A DNA stretch of 64,000 nucleotides from Hyphomicrobium_A sp963722495 (GTDB taxonomy: Bacteria; Pseudomonadota; Alphaproteobacteria; Rhizobiales; Hyphomicrobiaceae), in assembly GCA_963722495.1 (NCBI GenBank), contig CAVRND010000008.1, positions 124,001 through 188,000 of the forward strand, in the 5' to 3' direction. Positions 34,470 to 44,838 of this stretch are shown here, piece by piece. Numbering within the stretch: the first letter of the stretch is position 1; each line of letters starts with the position of its first letter. The notes beneath the pieces were generated by a model. The model had not been told where the DNA came from. It searched no databases and saw nothing but the letters and a program-made list of their open reading frames with translations. The position numbers were made by a program, and so were the translations under genes.

Positions 34470-34782
34470 CGTCGAACCTTCCAATGCCGCCGGGGAAACT
34501 CGATGCCGATGCGCATTCGCAGCTGCCGGGTGATGCGGCGCTCAGCGTCCGGCGGGCAAAGCCTAGGGCGGTAATTATTCGACCCGGCTTAAGTTCGCGG
34601 TGGCAAATAAAGCATACGGCATTTGCCCCAATTGGACGGCATCTGCGATTGCGGCGGGCGATGGCCGTCGAATGGACTACCGGGACGTCCCGACGGAGGG
34701 GTTGGCACGCCCGAATCTGCGCTATAAACCCCCGGATGGCCCCGGCGTCTGATCCGGGGCTTCGTTGTGACTGGGGCTTGGA
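34470..34782. other. purA upstream region
   Basis: 313 bases. A hairpin (CCCCGGAT ... ATCCGGGG, 34731-34760) lies about 20 bases before the purA start and ends without a T run. It may influence purA mRNA. No riboswitch fold is recognised and no open frame is supported. Confidence 0.4.
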
Positions 34783-36075
<1,293 letters not shown>

Positions 36076-36096
36076 CGGGCGGGAGCACAAAAGAAA

Positions 36097-36126
36097 GGAC
36101 ACCCGCCTCGGTCGAGGCGAGTGTCC
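36097..36126 (-). terminator. Strong hairpin after purA, T-tract on the minus strand
   Basis: GGACAC-CGCCTCG pairs with CGAGGCG-GTGTCC across a 2-base loop with one mismatch. On the minus strand it is followed by TTTCTTTT; on the plus strand there is no T run but a preceding A-rich stretch. It best stops minus-strand transcripts before purA and may also end purA mRNA. Confidence 0.6.
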
Positions 36127-36409
36127 GATCAATGGGTGGACCCGTACCTCGACGAGGGGATGGGGGAGGGGAGCGAGGCGCGTGTCCAGGGATAGAATGC
36201 GCGGGTGCCCGAGGCAGTTCCCGGCTACTTCCTAAAAAATTCTCGATGGCTGCGCGCTTGCAATAACCATCAGAAACGGCGCGACAAAATTTATGCCACA
36301 AAAATTATCGGGCGATGCAACCTGAGTGTCGCGGCGCCAGAACGAGCAACGCGCCCGCCCACGGGAGCGGGCAAGGCGCGTTTGTCGACCTCATTGTGGG
36401 ATGCGTTGC
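36127..36409. other. Intergenic region
   Basis: About 280 bases after the purA hairpin. The part 36220-36310 is AT-rich (CTAAAAAATTC, AAAATTTATGCC) and could hold a promoter. No gene supported. Confidence 0.35.
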
Positions 36410-36502
36410 CTACCAGTGCAACACGCAAAAGAGGTGGAGCAGGATAATGACGCTGACCGGCACGCCGAGCAGCCAGAGAAGAAGATTGGTCCTGTTCCGT
36501 AT
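36410..36502 (-). CDS. Possible tiny membrane peptide, paralogue of the gene at 36531
   Basis: The frame reads NLLLWLLGVPVSVIILLHLF and ends CVLHW. It is clearly similar to the peptide encoded just upstream (VLLWLIGVPISVIILMNIF). No standard start codon is found in frame (ATA at 36500-36502 is the first plausible), so the 5' end may be damaged by an indel or it is a relic. About 30 residues with one membrane helix. Confidence 0.4.
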   Translation of the reverse strand: MRNRTNLLLWLLGVPVSVIILLHLFCVLHW

Positions 36503-36530
36503 TGCCGCGGATTGCGGCGACCGCCGAAAC

Positions 36531-36608
36531 TCAGATCACATGGAAAATGTTCATCAGGATGATCACGCTGATGGGTACGCCAATCAGCCACAAGAGAACG
36601 CTGCGCAT
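36531..36608 (-). CDS. Tiny membrane peptide (25 residues)
   Basis: ATG at 36606-36608 and stop TGA at 36531-36533 give a 25-residue peptide that is almost entirely one membrane helix (VLLWLIGVPISVIILMNIF), with a single Arg at the start. GGGAG lies about ten bases upstream. A second, similar copy follows downstream. Such very short LLWL-G-P proteins occur in Hyphomicrobiales but have no assigned function that I know. Confidence 0.6.
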   Translation of the reverse strand: MRSVLLWLIGVPISVIILMNIFHVI

Positions 36609-36715
36609 TTCCGAAACTCCCAAGTCGTTGTCTGCCGATAAACTCGGGCCACAGACAAGAGTTCCGGCGGCCGGCAAGCTAGGAGGTCCGAAATGGCCCC
36701 TCCGCTAGGTGGTCG

Positions 36716-37253
36716 CTATTGCTTCTCGGTGGGAAAAAGGGCGATGGCTTCCCGCGACAGCACGCCGCCCGTGATCTCGACCTGCGAGAACGGCGCCGCA
36801 TTGGCGATTTGCTTCGCGGTGATGTCGATCTGCCCGATGCGCGTCGACAGCTGGGCGATCGAGGCCGCGAACACCAGTCGCTTGATCCCGCACCAGATGA
36901 TGGCGCCCATGCACATCACGCACGGCTCGCCGGAAGTGTAGAGCGTCGCATCCTTGAGATCGTCCGGCTCGTGGCCGTTAAGGAAGGCGCGGATCGCCAT
37001 CATTTCGGCGTGCGCGGTGGGATCGGAATTGCGCTTGGTGCTGTTACGGCCGAATGCCGAGCACGCGACCGCCGCGCACGATCACCGCGCCGAATGGATA
37101 GTCGGCATCCTTGGCCTGCTCGATGGCCATTTGCATGAACTTGGCATCTTCCGCCGTGACCGGCGAAGTCCGGGCGCGCGCCCCGGCCGCCTGAGGCAAC
37201 AACTGCGCGGTCAGCAGTACGCCGCCTCCGCTGAGCAATGACCGCCTGTCCAT
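36716..37253 (-). CDS. Nucleoside/guanine deaminase-family protein with Tat signal (frameshifted)
   Basis: About 178 residues after removing one T near 37048. The N-terminus MDRRSLLSGGGVLLTAQLL is a twin-arginine-type signal peptide. The zinc site is complete: HAEMMAI with catalytic Glu, and GEPCVMCMGAIIWCGI. The closest known family is the cytidine/deoxycytidylate deaminase group, including guanine deaminase and TadA. An exported deaminase is unusual; its substrate would be periplasmic purines or other bases. No partner gene is adjacent. Confidence 0.82.
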
Positions 37254-37327
37254 CGTCTGCCTCCCGCCGCACCAACCCGCGGCAAGTCTAGGCGAAGAAC
37301 GCGCCGCCGGTCACCCGTAACGTGGCA

Positions 37328-37829
37328 TCACGGGCGGAACGGTGCGATGAGGCCTGTGTGGGCCGCAAGCGCGCCCGGCACGAGCTCGGCAGCGAGCAGT
37401 CGCGCCGGATCGACCGGACCCGGCATGGTGATCTGCCCCGGTGGCACCGGGCTAAAACCGAAGCGACCGTAGTAGGGCTCGTCGCCGATCAGCAGGACGA
37501 GTTTGACGCCGGCTGCCTTTGCCGCCTCCATCGCCTCGCTGACTAGCCGCCTGCCATAACCTTGCCCGGCGAAGTCGGGATCGACGGCCAGCGGGCCGAG
37601 CAGCAGTGCGCCGTTGACGCCGCCGATTGTGATCGACGTGAAGCGCACGGCCGCGATCAGCGTCTCGCCGAGCAGCGCGACACGCACAATACCGCGATAT
37701 TTTTGGCGCGCCCTCGCGCACCCGATAGGCGGTGCGCGTGAAACGGCCCGGTCCGAAGACCTTGGCATGCAGCCGGGAGACCGCGGGGAAATCGGCCGGC
37801 GTCAGTGGCCGGTTGATGACGTTCGGCGA
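37328..37829 (-). CDS. GNAT family N-acetyltransferase (frameshifted)
   Basis: About 167 residues with one frameshift near 37705. The N-terminal part reads NVINRPLTPADFPAVSRLH; after the break comes GGVNGALLLGPLAVDPDFAG, then QGYGRRLVSEAMEAAKAAG, the Q/RxxGxG/A acetyl-CoA loop. The end GDEPYYGRFGFSPVPPGQ fits the YhbS-like subgroup, often acting on small amines. Substrate unknown. Confidence 0.82.
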
Positions 37830-37958
37830 CATGGCAGTTGAGGCTCTCAAGCAAGCCGCCACGCGCCGGCGGATCGACGAATCTATAGCGGCAAAATTGG
37901 GCGGGAGGTGTGCGCCGGTGCGCGCCGCCTCGTCGCAGTGACCGTATTTACCAAGCCC

Positions 37959-38420
37959 TCACCACAGCGGCTCGCGCGGGACCCCATCGAATATTTCGGC
38001 GATTCGGCGGGCGGTCGGCGGGTTGATATCGTGAGGGAGGGCATTGCGGGCAAACATCGCGTGCTCGGCAATCTCGTAGTTCGGCTTCGGCTCGCGCGCC
38101 TGGCGCCAGTCGCGCACGACGAACACCGCAACATGGTCGTTGGGGAACAGGCGGAAGTTGGCGTAGATGCCAAACAGCTCGGGTTTGCCCGTCAGGGCGA
38201 CGCCGGCTTCCTCGTCGAGCTCGCGCGCCAGGGCCACCTCGACCGGCTCCATGCGCTCCACGCCGCCGCCGGGAAAGTGCCAGCCCGGATGATAGGTATG
38301 GCGGATGAGTAGGATGCGCCCATCAGGGTCGATCACAGCGGCTTGCGCGCCAAGCGTCAGCCCGCGCGAAAGACGCCAATAACGCTGCAGCAGCTTCGAG
38401 ATGATCCTTTGGCTGGGCAA
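37959..38420 (-). CDS. Nudix hydrolase
   Basis: A 153-residue pyrophosphohydrolase. The Nudix box reads GGGVERMEPVEVALARELDE followed by EAGV, with the REL-EE metal-binding core. A TTG at 38420, preceded by GGGAG, is taken as start, since the open frame extends upstream only into sequence without family similarity. Substrate not predictable; the proximity to the divergent phosphoesterase is not informative. Confidence 0.85.
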   Translation of the reverse strand: MPSQRIISKLLQRYWRLSRGLTLGAQAAVIDPDGRILLIRHTYHPGWHFPGGGVERMEPVEVALARELDEEAGVALTGKPELFGIYANFRLFPNDHVAVFVVRDWRQAREPKPNYEIAEHAMFARNALPHDINPPTARRIAEIFDGVPREPLW

Positions 38421-38558
38421 AACCCGCTCCCTCGTTGCGCGACGTTTTACGCGGGGCGCGCGTCTCCGCCAAACACGCGCCTTTGGGGAGGTCGTGCTAG
38501 GTTCCCCGCCGCAACTTGCCCGACGTTCATTAACGGTGCCACCATCTGCCGAGCCCCC

Positions 38559-39491
38559 ATGAGCGAAACGATCACGCTTGCCCACGTGTCGGATGTGCAT
38601 CTTTCGCCGCTACCCGGCGTCGGATTGCGCCACCTCAACGTCAAGCGCGGCCTCGGCTACCTCAACTGGCAGCGCCAGCGCCGGCGTACCCATACGCGCC
38701 CCACGCTCGATCTCGTCATCGCGGACCTCTTGGCCCACAAGCCGGATCACATCGCCGTCACGGGCGATCTCATCAATCTCGGGTTGCCGGTGGAGTACGC
38801 GGCGGCGACGGCTTGGCTGCACGCGGTGGGCCCTCCCCACCACGTGACGGTCGTGCCGGGAAATCATGACATCTACACCAGCTTGCGTGGCGACATCGGC
38901 GTGGAGCGCTGGGCCGATTACATGCGGGCCGACGCGTTTGGCGCCAAGTTTGCGGTCAAGCCGCCGGCGCAGTTTCCTTTCGTACGCCGCGTCGGACCCA
39001 TCGCGCTCATCGGCCTCAACTCGGCGGTCGAGACGCCCCCGTTCGTAGCCGCGGGTGAGGTCGGCAAGCGGCAACTGGACGCGCTCGATGCGCTGCTGCC
39101 GCAACTTGAATCGGAGGGCCTCGTCCGCGTGGTGCTCATCCACCATCCCCCGCTGCCCGATCAGGCGCCGCCGCGACGCGCATTACGCGATGCCGGCGCG
39201 CTATCACACATTTTATCGACGCGAGGCGCCGAACTCGTGCTGCACGGCCACAATCATCGTGACATGCACACCGACTTCGCGCGCCTTCCCGAGACGGGTG
39301 GCGGCAGCATTCCCGTCATCGGCGTTGCGTCGAGCTCGATCGGCCGCGTGCACAAGGGCGAGCCGCTGGCGCGCTACAATCTCTTGCGCATCACACGCAC
39401 CGAGGGCACGCCGCAAATCGAATGCGTCACACGCGGGCTCGATGCGGAGGGCGCGGCGATCGTTCAAATCGAACGCAAGCTCATCGCGTAA
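38559..39491 (+). CDS. Metallophosphoesterase (calcineurin-like, cyclic-nucleotide phosphodiesterase-type)
   Basis: A 310-residue dinuclear metal enzyme. All ligand motifs are seen in order: LAHVSDVHLSP, AVTGDLINLG, VVPGNHDIY, VLIHHPPLP and LHGHNHRDMH. The size and spacing fit the CpdA/class III phosphodiesterase-like subgroup, but the substrate could also be a phosphoester of lipid or nucleic acid. The ATG at 38559 starts directly at the conserved strand. A longer frame upstream is not supported. Confidence 0.9.
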   Translation: MSETITLAHVSDVHLSPLPGVGLRHLNVKRGLGYLNWQRQRRRTHTRPTLDLVIADLLAHKPDHIAVTGDLINLGLPVEYAAATAWLHAVGPPHHVTVVPGNHDIYTSLRGDIGVERWADYMRADAFGAKFAVKPPAQFPFVRRVGPIALIGLNSAVETPPFVAAGEVGKRQLDALDALLPQLESEGLVRVVLIHHPPLPDQAPPRRALRDAGALSHILSTRGAELVLHGHNHRDMHTDFARLPETGGGSIPVIGVASSSIGRVHKGEPLARYNLLRITRTEGTPQIECVTRGLDAEGAAIVQIERKLIA

Positions 39492-39789
39492 TTCGTCTCG
39501 ACATTTCACCGAACTGAAACTGTGGTGTCGATGAGAACTCGCAATCGCCGCGCCCAGTTGTCGCACGAGCTGCCGTCATACGATGCGCGCGACGCGCGTG
39601 TTTCGTTCGCATTGCTCAACGCATACGCACGACTCGCCATTGAGCGCATACACTGCACAAATCTATGGCGCCGCCGCGTCGCGCATGCCGCGACGAAGAT
39701 GCCGCGTGCGTCTCCCCATACGTCGTTCATCGTGACACTATATAGCCCACAGGGTGCTGGCGGATGGAGCGCCTTGGCAGGCGGGGCGA
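39492..39789. other. Intergenic region
   Basis: About 300 bases of moderate GC between the phosphoesterase and patatin genes. No RNA gene, clear promoter or credible open frame seen. Confidence 0.35.
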
Positions 39790-40902
39790 ATGCAAGTGCG
39801 GATGTTTCGGCGAAATGTTCGGTTGAATCTCGCCCTGCAGGGTGGCGGTGCGCACGGCGCCTTCACCTGGGGCGTGCTCGATCGTCTGCTGGAGGACGAC
39901 GAGCTCGAGATCAGCTGGGTCAGCGCGACGAGCGCCGGCGCGGTGAATGCCGTTGCCGTCGCGTCGGGCCTCAGCGAAGGCGGCAAGACGTCGGCGCGCA
40001 ACAAGCTGCGCAGCGTGTGGGAAGCCGTGCACAAGGCGGGCGTTCCCGATCTCCTGCGCCTCAATCCGTTTCTCTATGGGCTCAGCCGCACGCCGCAACT
40101 GGCGCACATGGCGAGCCTGTGGTCGCCGTACGAGTTCAATCCGCTCGGCTTCGATCCGCTGCGTCGCCTGCTGTCCGAGAGCATCGATTTCGAGAAGCTG
40201 CGCAAAAGCTCGCCCATCGAGCTGCTGATTGCCGCCACAGAGGTGGCGACGGGCCGCTCGCGCATCTTCCGGCGCCATGAGCTGACGGTCGAGGCGGTGC
40301 TCGCCTCTTCGTGCTTACCGACACTGCACCACGCAGTCGAGATCGACGGCGTTGCCTACTGGGACGGCGGCTTTTCCGCCAATCCCGATATCAAGACGCT
40401 GGCCATGGAGAGCCCGGTCGAGGACACGCTGATCGTGCAGCTGAACTCGCTCGTCCGTCCGGGGCTGCCGACAGGCGTGCGCGAGATCTCGCTGCATGCC
40501 AACCGGCTTTCGTTCAATGCGCCGCTGATCCGCGAAATCGAGTTGATCGAGGCCGTGCGCGAGTGCTGGCAGCTACGCATCGGCGGGCCGCGTGGGCGCT
40601 ATGGAAAGTTGGCGACGCATCGGTTCCATCTCATCGAGGCCGGCCGCTACACGGGCGCCCTCAGTCCCGACAGCACGATGAAGCCGGATTGGCAGCTGCT
40701 GAACTACCTGTTCAGCGCCGGACGCGACGAGGCAGGCAAGTGGCTCTCCAACCATCGCGGCAGCATCGGCCGCCGCTCGACTGTCGACCTGAAAGAGCGC
40801 TTCCTGACGCCGGAACGGGCCGCAGACCCCGGTGCCGACGCCGACTCCGAACGCGCCTCCGTTAAAGCGAAGGCTGCAATTGGAAGCGATATACCCGACT
40901 GA
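39790..40902 (+). CDS. Patatin-like phospholipase
   Basis: A 371-residue serine hydrolase. The oxyanion hole is LQGGGAHGAF; the nucleophile elbow is SATSAGAVNA (Ala instead of the first Gly of GxSxG); the dyad Asp is in YWDGGFSANP. The protein ends in an Ala/Asp-rich tail. No signal peptide; likely a cytosolic or peripheral membrane lipase related to RssA-type proteins. ATG at 39790 has GGCGGGGCGA upstream. Confidence 0.88.
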   Translation: MQVRMFRRNVRLNLALQGGGAHGAFTWGVLDRLLEDDELEISWVSATSAGAVNAVAVASGLSEGGKTSARNKLRSVWEAVHKAGVPDLLRLNPFLYGLSRTPQLAHMASLWSPYEFNPLGFDPLRRLLSESIDFEKLRKSSPIELLIAATEVATGRSRIFRRHELTVEAVLASSCLPTLHHAVEIDGVAYWDGGFSANPDIKTLAMESPVEDTLIVQLNSLVRPGLPTGVREISLHANRLSFNAPLIREIELIEAVRECWQLRIGGPRGRYGKLATHRFHLIEAGRYTGALSPDSTMKPDWQLLNYLFSAGRDEAGKWLSNHRGSIGRRSTVDLKERFLTPERAADPGADADSERASVKAKAAIGSDIPD

Positions 40903-40968
40903 ATATAACGCTCGACTGAGGCTCGTCCGGCTCACTATCATGCCGCCCGAAATGGCATGGAGGTCGTT

Positions 40969-41810
40969 ATGGGTTTCACTATGAGCGCGCTCGGCGCATC
41001 GGTCCGCCTGGCGCTTGTCGGCGGGTTGTTCACGCTGGCCGTCGGGACGCAGGCCGGTGCGCAGGAGCAGCCGGCGGGCACACCGGCAGCAGCACAGGCT
41101 ACGGGAACGCCGACCATCGCCGCCGCAGCGAGCCTGCGCTACGCGCTCGAAGAGATCGCCAAGCGGTACGAGAAGGAGACCGGCAAGAGCGTGAAGATCA
41201 CGTACGGCGCGACCGGCAATCTCGTGCACCAGATCGAGGCCGGCGCGCCGTTCCAGGCCCTGTTCGCGGCCGACGACGAGAGCGTCAAGAAGCTCGCCAA
41301 GGCCGGCAAGACCGACGGCGCGCCCGATCATCTTCGCGCGCGGCGAGTTGAGCGTCGCGGCGCCGAAAGGCTCGGTCGTCGCCGTCGACGCCGATCTCAA
41401 GGGCCTCAAGGAGGCGCTCGCCGCCGGCAAGGTCAAACACGTCGCCATCGCCAACCCGGAGACGGCGCCTTATGGCCGTGCCGCGCAGGAGTCGCTGAAG
41501 AAGGCCGGGCTGTGGGAGCGGGTGCAGCCGTTGCTCGTCATCGGCGAGAACATCGGCCAGGCGGCGACGTTCGTCTCTACCGGTGCCGCAGAGGTCGGGT
41601 TCATCGCCAAGTCGCTCGCCATCTCAAAGGAGATCGCCCGCGAAGGTTGACTCCGCCGTGGTTCCCGGGACTTGGCACGAGCCGATCGATCATGGCATGG
41701 CAGTGATCAAAGACGCCTCGCCCGAAGCCAAGGCCTTCGCCGATTTCGTGCGCGGGCCGCTGGGTCGCGCCGTTCTCGACGAGAGCGGCTTCTCGGTGCC
41801 GACCTCGTAA
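40969..41810 (+). CDS. modA: Molybdate-binding protein of the ABC transporter (frameshifted)
   Basis: About 280 residues with frame changes near 41327 and 41640. A signal peptide is followed by PTIAAAASLRYALEEIAKRY and TYGATGNLVHQIEAGAPFQA, the oxyanion-binding residues. After the first break come ARGELSVAAPKG and IANPETAPYGRAAQE; after the second, HGMAVIKDASPEAKAFADFV. It delivers molybdate to ModBC in the periplasm. GGAGGT precedes the chosen ATG. The two breaks are most likely sequence errors, since modB and modC follow intact. Confidence 0.88.
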
Positions 41811-41828
41811 CCTGCCGAGCAGCGCGCA

Positions 41829-42503
41829 ATGGATTGGACCGCCTTTAGCCTAACGTTGCAGCTCGCCGCCTGGACGGTAGCACTGCTGCTGCCGATTGCG
41901 ATTCTCGTCGCGCGTCTACTCGCCTGGGGCCGCTTCCCGATGAAGAGCGGCCTCGAAGCTCTGATCATGCTGCCGCTGGTGCTGCCGCCGACCGTGCTCG
42001 GTTTCTACTTGCTTGTCGCCTTCTCACCGCAGTCGACCCTCGGAGCGGCGATCAAGGCGTTGTTCGGCGGCCAGCTCGTCTTCAGCTTCGCCGGCATTCT
42101 CGTCGCCTCGCTGATCGTCAATCTGCCGTTCGCCGTGCAGCCTATCCAGCGCGCCTTCGAGGCGATACCGATCAACGTGCGCGAGGCCGCCTTCGTCAGC
42201 GGGCTGTCGGGTTGGGAGACGATGCTGCGCATCGAGTTGCCGCTCGCCTGGCCGGGCATCGTCTCGGCCATAGCGCTCACCTTCGCGCACACGCTCGGCG
42301 AGTTCGGCGTCATCCTGATGATCGGCGGCAGCATCCCTGGTGAGACGCGCGTGCTGTCGATCTCGATCTACGACAGCGTGCAGGCGTTCCGCATCGGGCA
42401 GGCGGGGTTGATGTCGGCGGTGCTGCTCGGTTTCTCGCTTGCCGCCATCGCCATCGTGCACATGCTGGCGCGCCGCCAGAAGGGCGGCACGCATGGGCGG
42501 TGA
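41829..42503 (+). CDS. modB: Molybdate ABC transporter permease
   Basis: A 224-residue inner-membrane permease with five or six helices. The EAA loop that contacts the ATPase reads EAAFVSGLSGWETMLRIELP. TLGEFGVILMIGGSIPGETR near the C-terminus is typical of ModB. It begins 18 bases after modA and overlaps modC. Confidence 0.95.
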   Translation: MDWTAFSLTLQLAAWTVALLLPIAILVARLLAWGRFPMKSGLEALIMLPLVLPPTVLGFYLLVAFSPQSTLGAAIKALFGGQLVFSFAGILVASLIVNLPFAVQPIQRAFEAIPINVREAAFVSGLSGWETMLRIELPLAWPGIVSAIALTFAHTLGEFGVILMIGGSIPGETRVLSISIYDSVQAFRIGQAGLMSAVLLGFSLAAIAIVHMLARRQKGGTHGR

Positions 42504-43563
42504 GCCGGCGGAGCTGTCGGTCAGGCTGCAGCAGGCGGGCCCCATACCCCTCGATGTGGCGCTGAGCTGCCGTCCAGGCGAGCTGTTGGCACTCATCGGT
42601 CCCTCGGGCAGCGGCAAGACGACGGTGCTGCGTTCCATCGCCGGGCTTTACCGGCCGCAGACGGGACGGGTCGCCGTCGATGGCGAGACGTGGCTCGACA
42701 CCGAGACGGGTGTCGATCTCACGCCGCAGGCGCGCAGCGTCGGGCTTGTGTTCCAGGACTACGCCCTATTCCCGCATCTCTCCGCGCTCGACAACGTTCG
42801 CCTCGCGATGCTGCGGCACGAGGAGCCTACCCGCAGCCGGCTGGCTGCGTCGCTACTGGCCCGCGTGCATCTGGAAGGCCTTGAGGCACGCCGGCCGGAT
42901 CAGCTCTCGGGGGGCCAACGGCAGCGCGTCGCGCTCGCCCGCGCGCTCGCCCGCGATCCGAAGGTGCTGCTGCTCGATGAGCCGTTCTCCGCCGTCGACC
43001 GCATGACGCGCGAGCCGCTGAAGGACGAGATAGCCGCCCTGCACCGGTCGCTCGCCATCCCCATGCTGCTGGTCACCCATGACCTGGAGGAGGCGCAGGC
43101 GCTGGCGGATCGCATCTGCGTGCTGCATGGCGGCACGACGTTGCAGATCGGTACGCCCGACGAGGTGCGCCTACGGCCCAAGAGCGCGCGCGTTGCGCGG
43201 CTGATGGGGCAAGTGAACATCTTCGATGCGGTGGTCGAGGGCGAGGGGCGCATCCGCTGCGGCGACCGCACGCTCGGCGTCGTGTCGACTGGCGGATTCA
43301 CCAACGGCGAGCAGGTTGCGGCGCTCATCCCGCCCGACTTCATCTCGCTGACGAGCGATGAGACAAAGTCGAGCAACGTGGTGAAGGGAAAGTTGATCGA
43401 CGTGAAGCCGCTTGGCGACATGACGTCGCTCGCGCTGAGCTTCGCAGACAAGGCGCTGCGATTCAAAATCGCGGCACGCGAAGCAGCCTCGCGAAATATG
43501 CGTGTCGGCGATGCGCTGAGTGTCGATGTCGATTGCGCCGGCATCCATCTGATGCGCGAATAA
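42493..43563 (+). CDS. modC: Molybdate ABC transporter ATP-binding protein
   Basis: A 356-residue ABC ATPase. Walker A is GPSGSGKTTVLRSIAG, the signature LSGGQRQRVALARALA, and Walker B VLLLDEPFSAVD, followed by the switch His in LVTHDLEEAQ. The C-terminal 110 residues are a TOBE/Mop-like domain (GKLIDVKPLGDMTSLAL) that can bind molybdate for feedback. The ATG at 42493 lies inside the end of modB, suggesting coupling. Confidence 0.95.
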   Translation: MGGEPAELSVRLQQAGPIPLDVALSCRPGELLALIGPSGSGKTTVLRSIAGLYRPQTGRVAVDGETWLDTETGVDLTPQARSVGLVFQDYALFPHLSALDNVRLAMLRHEEPTRSRLAASLLARVHLEGLEARRPDQLSGGQRQRVALARALARDPKVLLLDEPFSAVDRMTREPLKDEIAALHRSLAIPMLLVTHDLEEAQALADRICVLHGGTTLQIGTPDEVRLRPKSARVARLMGQVNIFDAVVEGEGRIRCGDRTLGVVSTGGFTNGEQVAALIPPDFISLTSDETKSSNVVKGKLIDVKPLGDMTSLALSFADKALRFKIAAREAASRNMRVGDALSVDVDCAGIHLMRE

Positions 43564-43612
43564 GTCAGCAGTAACGCGCTTCGCGCCTTGCGCCGCGACC
43601 TGGCGGATGGCA

Positions 43613-44391
43613 CTACGGAGTGATGAGCCGCGCGTAGCCGTCGCCCATCGTGTCCTCGAGCGCCTTCTTGTACTGCGCGTAGTGCGGATGCGCCGAGGTG
43701 ATGTCGCCGAGGTTGCCGTCGAACTCCTCGCTTTTGGCGTAGACGATCGGCGTCGCCACGGGAATCAGTACGGCGCCATGCTTGTGGATAGTCGTGACGA
43801 TGCCGCGCATCTCGCCGAAGCGATCGACCTGCGAGACGACGATCATGCGCATGGCGCCCTTGGTCAGCGACACGAGGTGGATGAACATCGACGACGCCGG
43901 CACGTACAGGCGCCCGCGGTGCGAGTAGGGCGCATCGAGCCGGTCGCGCTCCTGGAATAGCAGGCTCGGCCAATCGGGGTCCCAGGTGATGTCGGTGCGA
44001 TAGGCGACGATGCACTCGGGGCGCGAGAACGAGGATCGCAGCGTCAGGTAGCTGCCGATGTAGTGGTCGACCGCGCCGCGCGTGTAGGCGCCCATGTAGA
44101 GGGGCGAGACGACGCCGCCGTTTTCGCCCTGCAACTCGGCCGGAGCCGCCGGCGTGGCGCCGCTGCCGTTCCAGGCGCTTTTTAGTTTGTCGAAGTCGAG
44201 CCCCAGCACCATGCACACGTCGAACAGCGTTTGATCGCGCACCGAGCGGCCGCCGAGAAGGTTCTGGATGGTCTTCTCGTGGCAGTCGGAGGCATCGGCA
44301 AGCTCAGCCTGCGTCAGCTTTTTTCGATCATGGCGGTCTTGATCTGGGCGAGAGCGACCTCGCGCGTGGATCTCGACACGTTGGCCTTCAT
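43613..44391 (-). CDS. XRE-type helix-turn-helix regulator (frameshifted)
   Basis: About 260 residues. The N-terminal HTH reads KLTQAELADASDCHEKTIQN and LLGGRSVRDQTLF once one T is added to the T run at 44319-44324 (missing A in the message). The long C-terminal part (VAYRTDITWDPDWPSLLFQE, MFIHLVSLTKGAMRMIVVSQ) has no catalytic motif and may bind a ligand. It faces modABC from the 3' side and could not be assigned to it. Target genes unknown. Confidence 0.75.
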
Positions 44392-44609
44392 TTTTTGCTG
44401 CCTGCCCCAGAGCCGCGCGGTTGCGAACACAATTTACCGGAATTTACCGGCAATTCTCCCTCCTGGGCAAACGGGATCGGCGGCCTAGGTGCGTTTCCTG
44501 GAAGTTGGGGGTTGGGCGTCTCGTCTTTCCGGCGCGACGCGGGCAGTTTGGACGTGGATTTACGCAGACGTGCGGATCGCCCGCAAGCAGTCATCAGGAG
44601 CTCAATGCC

Positions 44610-44795
44610 ATGAAGGCCCCGAGCCTAGACCTCGACGACCCCCGCCATCTGGCCGGTCCGTGCGCCGCCGTGTTCGTCGCCTTGGGCGGCGCCGCCGTCG
44701 TGGTGGGCGCCATGCTGTTGGTTGGCGTACGCGAGCTGAGCGTCGCCCGCTTCATTCCCGATTTCGCCACCCTGCAGAGCCTCATCGTTGGCTGA
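44610..44795 (+). CDS. Small single-pass membrane protein
   Basis: A 61-residue protein with one membrane segment (AAVFVALGGAAVVVGAMLLV). AGGAG lies seven bases before the ATG. Probably inner-membrane; no family recognised. Confidence 0.55.
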   Translation: MKAPSLDLDDPRHLAGPCAAVFVALGGAAVVVGAMLLVGVRELSVARFIPDFATLQSLIVG

Positions 44796-44838
44796 CGCCG
44801 CCGCAGCGCGAAGCTTGACGGCGGCGCCGGATCCGAGC

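Noticed and set aside
34731..34760. Hairpin before purA as a terminator or riboswitch
   Set aside because: No T run and no known purine-riboswitch core; kept only as an unexplained leader hairpin.
39492..39789. Small open frames between the phosphoesterase and patatin genes
   Set aside because: No ribosome site, biased composition (Arg/Ala/Ser-rich) and no coherent hydrophobic pattern.
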